In this document: positions 58,687 through 64,000 of the stretch, piece by piece
Layout of the letters: every line of letters begins with the position of its first letter
How positions within the stretch are numbered: the stretch's first letter is position 1
Source of the DNA: Chloroflexi bacterium GWB2_49_20
Lineage (GTDB): Bacteria > Chloroflexota > Anaerolineae > Anaerolineales > Villigracilaceae
Length of the DNA stretch: 64,000 bases
Direction of reading: 5' to 3'
Assembly (NCBI GenBank): GCA_001796335.1
Contig: MGMF01000018.1
Coordinates: forward strand, 30,089 to 94,088
Notes under the pieces: model-generated
The model's database searches: none
The model's input: the letters and a program-made list of their open reading frames with translations, nothing else
Told to the model about the DNA's origin: nothing
Position numbers and translations under genes: made by a program

Positions 58687-59286
58687 ATGCTAACACTGGT
58701 TGTACAGGCTGGCGGGGAATCTCGCCGCATGGGTTCGGACAAGGGGCTGCTGCCATTCCTGGGTCAGACTCTCATCCAGCGCGTGATCGAGCGCCTGGCT
58801 CCCCTGGCGGATGAAGTGCTGGTCACCACCAACCACCCGCAGAATTATCGCTTTCTTAATGTGCCGCTCTTCCCGGACCTGGAACCCGGGCGCGGCGCCC
58901 TGGGAGGCTTATACACCGCCCTGCAGTCTGCCTCGCACCCGCTGGTGGCGGTCGTGGCCTGTGACATGCCCTTTGCCAGCCGGGAATTGTTTACATACCA
59001 GTGCGATGTGCTGGTTGAACAGGCTTTGGATGTGGTCATTCCATCCAGCCTGGAGGGACTTGAACCCCTTCACGCTGTGTACCGCCGGGAAACCTGCCTG
59101 CCAGCTGTGAGGGCTGCCCTGCAGCAAGAAGAATGGAAACTGATCTCCTGGTTTCCCAATGTTAAAGTACATGCCGTGCCACTCGAAGAGGTGACTCGAT
59201 TTGACCTGCACGGGCATGTGTTTATGAATGTGAATACCCCCGCCGACCTTCAGCAGGCCGAAGCCGTCGCCCGCCGTTCCGCGTAG
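58687..59286 (+). CDS. mobA: Molybdenum cofactor guanylyltransferase
   Basis: 199 residues. Transfers GMP to molybdopterin to make the MGD cofactor of molybdo- or tungsto-enzymes. The GTP-binding start is TLVVQAGGESRRMGSDKGLLPFLGQTLIQRVI, with Gln replacing the common Leu of LAGG, followed by VVACDMPFASREL (metal-binding Asp) and the C-terminal FMNVNTPADLQQAE. Length and motifs are typical. ATG 58687 is chosen because it opens directly on the GTP loop. An upstream extension would overlap amrS. Confidence 0.93.
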   Translation: MLTLVVQAGGESRRMGSDKGLLPFLGQTLIQRVIERLAPLADEVLVTTNHPQNYRFLNVPLFPDLEPGRGALGGLYTALQSASHPLVAVVACDMPFASRELFTYQCDVLVEQALDVVIPSSLEGLEPLHAVYRRETCLPAVRAALQQEEWKLISWFPNVKVHAVPLEEVTRFDLHGHVFMNVNTPADLQQAEAVARRSA

Positions 59287-59354
59287 CATCCCCACTTCAG
59301 GTCTCCGAAGGAGGCAAGGGGAAGGTTTCCCGCAGAGGAGGTGCGCAAGTCGCC

Positions 59355-61199
59355 TCATCTCTTTAGGTGGTAAGGCACATCAATGATGATGCGCTGCAGA
59401 CCGCTCTGGCGGCGTTGGAACAGCAAGGCTTTCTTGATCTCCTCTGCCGACTGGTTGTGCAGGATCTCGTGCCAGCTCGAGGCGGGGATCAGTTCCGGAA
59501 GGATCAGGACGGCTTGCTGCCCGTCGTTATGCTCATCATCGGTCTGCTCCAGGAAGGAAAGCAGGGGTTCCACCAGAGAGCGGTAAGGGGATTCCACCAC
59601 CACGAATTCAACATCCGGAAACCATTTATCCCATTGCCTGCGAATGCCGACTTCATCCGGGCCGGGATCGACGTCGATGAAAACCGCGGTGACCCGGTCC
59701 GAGATGGAGCGGGCAAAGTTGACAGCGTCCACCATGCCGCGGTGAATGCTCGAGACGGGGATGACTACGCGTGGCCTGGGAAAATGACGCAGCGAGGGTG
59801 GCAGCCCGTGCATGGAGAGCTGCACGGAAACGCCTTGATAATGCTTGCGGATGGTGAGAAATAATATCACCAGCGCGGGGATGACCAGCACCGAGATCCA
59901 GGCGCCTTCCAGGAATTTGCTGATTCCGATCACGAACAAGGTAACCCCGGTGACCAGCGCCCCGAGCCCATTGATGAAAGCTTTGACCAGCCAGCCCGGC
60001 TCTTTTAATCGCACCCAATGCAGCACCATGCCAGCCTGGGACAGCGTGAAGGCCGTGAACGCGCCCACTGCAAACAAGGGCACCAGGGCGTGGGAGTTGC
60101 CGTTGAAGGCGATGATCAACACGGCCGTCAGGGCAGACAGCAACAGGATGCCGTTATGAAACACCAGCCGGTCGCCGACGTTAAAGAGCTGGCGGGGCAT
60201 GAATTTATCTTCAGCCAGGATGGCGGTTACGCGCGGAAAGCCGGCAAAACTGGTGTTGGCCGCCACTGCCAGCACGGCCAGGGTGGAGAACTGCACCAGG
60301 TAATAGAGCGGGCCGCCGCCCACCAAGCGCCGGGCGAGCGCAGACAGGATGGTCTCATCCGGTCCGGCCACCACCCCAAAGAATTGCGTCAACCCCATGC
60401 TGCCCAGGAAGAGAAACCCCATCAGGACTGCCATAATGATCAATGTCTTGCGGGCATTGACCCAGGCCGGGGATCGAAAGGCTGTCACGCCATTACTGAT
60501 GGCTTCGACCCCGGTCAGTGCCGTGCACCCAGCCGAAAAGGCATGCATAACCAGGAACAGCCCAAGTGCCGTTGATGCAGGAGGAGCCACGGCAGCCAGA
60601 GGTGTGGGAGTTCCCTGTATGGCAGCCTTGATCAGACCATACAGCAGCATGCCGATGAATGAAATCAGGAAAAGGTAGACCGGGACAGCCATGCTGGTGC
60701 CCGACTCACGCAGCCCGCGCAAATTGATGACGGTGATCACCACCAGCAGCCCAAGCGCGATCCAGATCCGGTAGGGCCACAGTTCCGGGAAGGCCGAAGC
60801 GATGGCTGCCACACCGGCCGTCAGGCTGACGGCAGCCGTCAGGATGTAATCCAGCAGCAGGGCGCCTCCTGCTGTCAAGCCGGGCAGCATGCCCAGGTTC
60901 TCGCGTGCCACCGTGTAGGAACCGCCGCCCATTGGATAGCCGCGGATGGTCTGGGCATAGGACAGGGCCACAACGCCCAAAAGCAGGGTGATGGCCAGCG
61001 CAATCGGAAACTGCAGCGACAGCCCGGCCGACCCGGCGATGACCAGCCCCAGGAAGATCTCCTGGTTGGCATAAGCCAGCGAGGAAAGCGCATCCGGCGA
61101 AAAAGCCGCCAGGGCGCGGATCTTGTTGAGCTGCTTTTCCGCCATCATCTGGCTGGGCAGGGGCGAACCGGTGAGCAGGTACTTGAGTTTATTTTGCAT
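59355..61199 (-). CDS. kimA: KimA-like potassium/proton symporter (APC superfamily)
   Basis: 614 residues closely resembling Bacillus KimA (YdaO) over its whole length. The opening GSPLPSQMMAEKQLNKIRALAAFSPDALSSLAYA, the YPMGGGSYTVARENLGMLPGLTAGGALLLDYILTAAVSL segment of helices 2-3, HAFSAGCTALTGVEAISNGVTAFRSP, and a cytoplasmic Usp-like C-terminal domain with ELIPASSWHEILHNQSAEEI and VPYHLKR are all KimA features. KimA imports K+ with protons and is c-di-AMP regulated in Bacillus. No c-di-AMP riboswitch was found upstream. The start is preceded by AGGAATT. An unspecific amino acid permease is the alternative. Confidence 0.86.
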   Translation of the reverse strand: MQNKLKYLLTGSPLPSQMMAEKQLNKIRALAAFSPDALSSLAYANQEIFLGLVIAGSAGLSLQFPIALAITLLLGVVALSYAQTIRGYPMGGGSYTVARENLGMLPGLTAGGALLLDYILTAAVSLTAGVAAIASAFPELWPYRIWIALGLLVVITVINLRGLRESGTSMAVPVYLFLISFIGMLLYGLIKAAIQGTPTPLAAVAPPASTALGLFLVMHAFSAGCTALTGVEAISNGVTAFRSPAWVNARKTLIIMAVLMGFLFLGSMGLTQFFGVVAGPDETILSALARRLVGGGPLYYLVQFSTLAVLAVAANTSFAGFPRVTAILAEDKFMPRQLFNVGDRLVFHNGILLLSALTAVLIIAFNGNSHALVPLFAVGAFTAFTLSQAGMVLHWVRLKEPGWLVKAFINGLGALVTGVTLFVIGISKFLEGAWISVLVIPALVILFLTIRKHYQGVSVQLSMHGLPPSLRHFPRPRVVIPVSSIHRGMVDAVNFARSISDRVTAVFIDVDPGPDEVGIRRQWDKWFPDVEFVVVESPYRSLVEPLLSFLEQTDDEHNDGQQAVLILPELIPASSWHEILHNQSAEEIKKALLFQRRQSGLQRIIIDVPYHLKR

Positions 61200-61563
61200 A
61201 AATTCCTGGTGGGTTGTTTATGAAAATTTGTAAGTGTCCATTGCAAAAAGCCACTTTCACACGATTAAACAGTGTCTATACACGATATAACAGTGTCTAT
61301 ACCACCAAGCTACCAAGATTCTTTAATATTGAATCTTCGTGACTTCGTGCCCCCCATGTTCAAGGGGGGTGTGACTCGTGTCCCCGCTTTTGGGGGATTG
61401 TGGTAAAGTCTTTTTGCAGTAAAGTCATATAAACCTTCGAATATATACTCCAACCAATATACAAGGTGAGTGTAGCATAAAAGAAGAGTTCACATCAAGC
61501 TATTTTCACATTCCTCCCGCCACCCCCAGCAACGCACCCGCTGCCAGGGTGTTGTAGGATGAT
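61200..61563. other. Non-coding region between kimA and the aconitase X genes
   Basis: About 360 bp with two tandem 21-bp repeats (61261-61302), a CCCCCC/GGGGGG hairpin at about 61354-61373, CCCC/GGGG stems, and pieces of CTTCGTGACTTCGTG-like dispersed repeat. No gene is supported. Confidence 0.5.
61261..61302. repeat. Two tandem 21-bp repeats upstream of kimA
   Basis: Units at 61261-61281 and 61282-61302 share 19 of 21 bases (core AACAGTGTCTATAC). The 21-bp phase is two helical turns, so this could be a regulator binding site. It lies 62 bp before the kimA start. Confidence 0.65.
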
Positions 61564-62832
61564 ATGACACTGACTCTGACTGAAAAAGATCGATCCATGT
61601 TAAAGGGCGACTTTGGTCCCGCGGCCCGCATGGCGCTCTCTATTGTCGTGCGCATGGCCGGGGTGGTCGGAGCCGATGCGCTGCTCGACATCACTGCCGC
61701 CCACATCGACAGCACCGTCTACATCGGCGCGGCCGGACTCGAATTTGCTGAGCGGCTGGCCAGGCTGGGCGCCAAAGTCTGTGTGCCCACCACCCTCAAC
61801 GTCAGCGGACTGGATGAGTTTCATTGGCAGGAGTGGGCCGTACCTGCTGAGTGGGCCAGGCAGGCGCACCGCCAGATGCTGGCCTATCAGGGCATGGGCA
61901 CCACCCCCACCTGGACCTGCGCCCCCTACCAGTTGGAGTTGCGCCCGGCCTTCGGGCAGCAGATCGCCTGGGGGGAATCCAACGCCATCGCCTTTGCCAA
62001 TTCCGTGCTGGGAGCGCGCACCGAACGCTACCCCGACCTGTTCGACATCTGCTGCGCCATCAGCGGACGGGCTCCCGCCACAGGTCTGCACCTGGCTGAG
62101 AACCGGGGCGGGCAGCTCCTATTCCGCCTGTCCGCAGACGTCTCCGAAAAGTTGCAGTACAGTGATGACTTCTACACTGTGCTGGGCAACCTGGTCGGCA
62201 AGCAAACCCTTGACAAGATCCCGGTCATCGACGGGCTGACCGGCCGGCCGGACGAAGATCAGCTCAAGGCTTTCTGCGCCGCGGCCGCATCCTCGGGCGG
62301 AGTGGCCCTGTTCCACATGGTCGGGATCACACCCGAAGCCCCCAGTCTGGAACATGCCTTCCAGGGGACTCCCCCCGTGCAGGCCATTGAGATCGGCATG
62401 CAAGCCCTGCGCCTCTCCCGCCAACAACTCACACACGGTCTGGACGATCAACTCGACCTGGTGGTGCTGGGTTGTCCGCACTTCTCGCTGGCGGAGTTCA
62501 AACGTCTGGCGCCCCTGCTGGAGGGCCGGCACACGCACCCGGGTGTCAAGTTCCTGGTCACCTCCAGCCGCTTCATGACCGGGCTGGCGCGCCAGACCGG
62601 ATTATTGCAAGCGCTCGAGGCTTTCGGCGGGCAGCTCACCGTGGATACCTGTACCCTCGCTTCGCCCATGCTGCCGGCCGAAATAAAGTGCCTGATGACC
62701 AACTCAGCCAAGTTCGCCTATTATGCGCCGGGCATGCTGGAAAAAAATATCACCTTCGGCAGCCTGCAGGATTGCGTGGATTCGGCTTGCGCCGGCCGGG
62801 TCATTCGGGATGGGTCGCTATGGGACGAATAA
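61564..62832 (+). CDS. Aconitase X large (catalytic) subunit
   Basis: 422-residue aconitase X (DUF521) catalytic domain. Aconitase X enzymes are distant aconitase relatives. Known examples are cis-3-hydroxy-L-proline dehydratase and archaeal phosphomevalonate dehydratase. Cluster-type cysteines occur in WTCAPYQLE, DICCAISGRAP, VVLGCPHFSLAEF and TVDTCTLASP, and GESNAIAFANSVLGARTERY is a highly conserved signature. The start ATG follows AGGATGAT. The stop overlaps the small-subunit start by 13 nt. Its substrate is not decided by the neighbours. Confidence 0.88.
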   Translation: MTLTLTEKDRSMLKGDFGPAARMALSIVVRMAGVVGADALLDITAAHIDSTVYIGAAGLEFAERLARLGAKVCVPTTLNVSGLDEFHWQEWAVPAEWARQAHRQMLAYQGMGTTPTWTCAPYQLELRPAFGQQIAWGESNAIAFANSVLGARTERYPDLFDICCAISGRAPATGLHLAENRGGQLLFRLSADVSEKLQYSDDFYTVLGNLVGKQTLDKIPVIDGLTGRPDEDQLKAFCAAAASSGGVALFHMVGITPEAPSLEHAFQGTPPVQAIEIGMQALRLSRQQLTHGLDDQLDLVVLGCPHFSLAEFKRLAPLLEGRHTHPGVKFLVTSSRFMTGLARQTGLLQALEAFGGQLTVDTCTLASPMLPAEIKCLMTNSAKFAYYAPGMLEKNITFGSLQDCVDSACAGRVIRDGSLWDE

Positions 62833-63245
62833 TACTGCCCGGCAGGTTCATCATATACGGTCTGGCGCACGCCACCGCCCTGGTCAGCCGGGAACCGCTC
62901 TCCTTCTGGGGTGGATACGACTGGCAGACCGGCGAGATTATCGACCGGCGGCACACCCTCTCGGGCCAGGTGGCCAGCGGCAAGATCCTGGCGCTGCCCT
63001 TCACGCGCGGCTCCTCCACCACCACAGCCGTGCTGCTTGAAGCCATTCGGAACGATACCGCCCCGGCCGCCATCCTGACCACCGCCACGGACTTCTTCTT
63101 TGCGCTGGCCTCAGTGGTGGCAGATGAGCTGTATGCCACAACCCTGCCATTGATCGCCCTCTCCGAAGCAGATTTTGGGCTTTTACGCAGCGGGGACGAT
63201 GTGGAGATCACACCACAGGGCGAGGTGGTGGTGCAAAGGCCTTAA
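62820..63245 (+). CDS. Aconitase X small (swivel, DUF126) subunit
   Basis: 141 residues from ATG 62820, overlapping the large-subunit end. DUF126/aconitase X swivelling domain, with GYDWQTGEIIDRRHTLSGQVASGKILALPFTRGSSTTTAVLLEAI (the family signature) and a C-terminal DDVEITPQGEVVVQRP. Split subunits as here are typical of archaeal phosphomevalonate dehydratase. In bacteria the two domains are often fused. The overlapping genes strongly imply one heteromeric enzyme. Confidence 0.88.
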   Translation: MGRIILPGRFIIYGLAHATALVSREPLSFWGGYDWQTGEIIDRRHTLSGQVASGKILALPFTRGSSTTTAVLLEAIRNDTAPAAILTTATDFFFALASVVADELYATTLPLIALSEADFGLLRSGDDVEITPQGEVVVQRP

Positions 63246-63692
63246 ACGTAGGGGGCTTTTTATTAGCAGAAGCCTGAGGACTAACCAGACAGGTTGTTCG
63301 GTTGTAATTTATACCCCCAGCATCTCCCCCGGGATCTGCCTCTCTACTATTAGGCTTTCAACACACGCAGGGATTTTTTAGATTTCCAACAGTTTATGAA
63401 TAGTTGATTATGTATTTAGGCATGCCATGCGTAATCGCTTGACAAGGAGATTACGCAACCTTTTTTCTGTAAATTGAGTCGCGAATATCCATCGTTCTTT
63501 AATAAATTAATGACTTGCCAGCACAATAATGTTTTCCGATCTGCCACTCCTCACTGATCTCCATCAGGATCGCGGAGATCAAGATTGCGGAAGGTTGACC
63601 CCCACCCCAGCCCTCCCCCAAATCTCGATTTGGGGGAGGTTGGGTAGGGGTAATGGATGCATGTCAATTTCAGGATGGAGTAGAATCATTGC
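63246..63692. other. Non-coding region with a CCTCCCCCAAAT inverted repeat
   Basis: About 450 bp without a gene. At 63612-63639 CCTCCCCCAAAT faces ATTTGGGGGAGG around a CTCG loop, with ACCCCA/TGGGTAGGGGT arms outside, a dispersed intergenic repeat type seen in many bacteria. Elsewhere no structure was recognised apart from ACGCAACCTTTTTT near 63452. Confidence 0.5.
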
Positions 63693-64000
63693 ATGCCCCC
63701 AAGAAGAACCACACCCAAAAGTTACGATTTTGCCAGGAAACTACGCAAAGAACCGACATCTGCCGAAAGAAAACTCTGGGCATATTTACGCAGGGATCAA
63801 TTGGATGGGTTGAATTTTAGAAGACAACATGCCATTGGAAACTATATTGTTGATTTTTGCTCGCCGAAACATAAACTGATCATTGAGCTTGATGGAAGTC
63901 AACATCTGGAACAGGAAGAATACGACTTAGAGAGAACCAAATATTTGAAAGAGCAAGGGTATCAAGTGATCCGTTTTTGGAATCACCAGGTGTTGAATGA
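63693..64000 (+). CDS. DUF559 (very-short-patch-repair-like) nuclease, partial
   Basis: Gene start at ATG 63693, cut off by the end of the window after 102 codons. DUF559/Vsr-like endonuclease fold: YDFARKLRKEPTSAERKLWAYLR, NFRRQHAIGNYIVDFCSPKHKLIIELDGSQHL with the conserved D and E-x-DG, and VIRFWNHQVLNE. Such short genes are frequent solitary accessory genes in environmental bacteria. Function in vivo is unknown. Confidence 0.88.
   Translation, partial: MPPRRTTPKSYDFARKLRKEPTSAERKLWAYLRRDQLDGLNFRRQHAIGNYIVDFCSPKHKLIIELDGSQHLEQEEYDLERTKYLKEQGYQVIRFWNHQVLN

Noticed and set aside
61200..61480. c-di-AMP (ydaO-type) riboswitch before kimA
   Set aside because: The minus-strand sequence lacks the conserved blocks of that riboswitch. 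Only tandem repeats and simple hairpins are present.
1..64000. tRNA, rRNA, replication origin, prophage
   Set aside because: Read by eye, no cloverleaf-like tRNA with T-loop GTTCRANNC, rRNA segment, DnaA-box cluster or phage structural gene was found. Short RNA genes could still be missed.

Overview
The window is a 64 kb piece of a bacterial chromosome with no rRNA, tRNA, phage or plasmid genes that I could see. The gene set suggests an anaerobic or facultative member of the Chloroflexota, probably Anaerolineae: a bacterial Elp3, an AmmeMemoRadiSam-type radical SAM enzyme, a B12-dependent mutase small subunit with MeaB, a giant alpha-2-macroglobulin lipoprotein, an F420-type luciferase-like oxidoreductase, DUF5671- and DUF6754-like membrane proteins, and many short dispersed intergenic palindromes. 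This assignment is inference from gene content and protein flavour only.

Layout. 1-3672 (+): Elp3, two tandem half-size CHR (chromate) transporters and a double-domain universal stress protein. 3677-9002 (-): a membrane-anchored unknown, Fpg, bacterioferritin, then a translationally coupled run of MeaB, a GNAT acetyltransferase and PRPP synthetase, with a B12-binding mutase subunit upstream. 9323-10393 (-): an AT-rich NucS/PD-(D/E)XK-like nuclease gene in long non-coding flanks. 10793-19096 (+): an eight-gene, tightly coupled operon of uncharacterised membrane proteins, a zinc-ribbon scaffold carrying about twelve PxWLxxL-like motifs, a MutL/GlmL-type ASKHA ATPase and a barrel-sandwich/KOW-like protein. 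This is the strongest candidate here for an undescribed multi-protein system. 19446-29561 (-): EamA exporter, phosphohexomutase, DUF389-like/SH3 protein, HAD phosphatase and the alpha-2-macroglobulin. 29836-37104 (+): a complete oligopeptide ABC importer followed by a dipeptide epimerase, which suggests uptake and recycling of cell-wall peptides. 37224-42684 (-): a pyrimidine operon (uracil permease, pyrC, pyrB, pyrF, pyrE) preceded by a consensus promoter, a U-rich leader ORF and an intrinsic terminator, arranged like the UTP-sensitive pyrBI attenuator of enterobacteria. 42814-49597 (-): DUF5671 repeat protein, RecN, B-box membrane protein, NAD kinase, and a Cas4-like nuclease split into two membrane-anchored polypeptides. 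49775-55666 (+): thioesterase, M42 aminopeptidase, LLM oxidoreductase, a frameshifted GxxExxY gene, MazG, PanB and an aminotransferase. 55721-61199: GH114 lipoprotein, a HicAB module lying between two copies of the amrS 3' end, AmrS, MobA and a KimA-like potassium importer. 61564-63245 (+): aconitase X large and small subunits. 63693-64000: start of a DUF559 nuclease gene that runs off the end.

Mobile and repeat content. Two copies (210 and 231 bp) of a non-autonomous MITE-like element have 12-bp terminal inverted repeats and 8-bp target duplications (19230-19439 and 52958-53188). A four-copy palindromic intergenic repeat family lies between co-directional genes. Several genes (HAD phosphatase, nadK, thioesterase, mobA, and possibly the pyr leader ORF) have a perfect TATAAT only 6-10 nt before the start codon and no Shine-Dalgarno, which points to leaderless transcripts.
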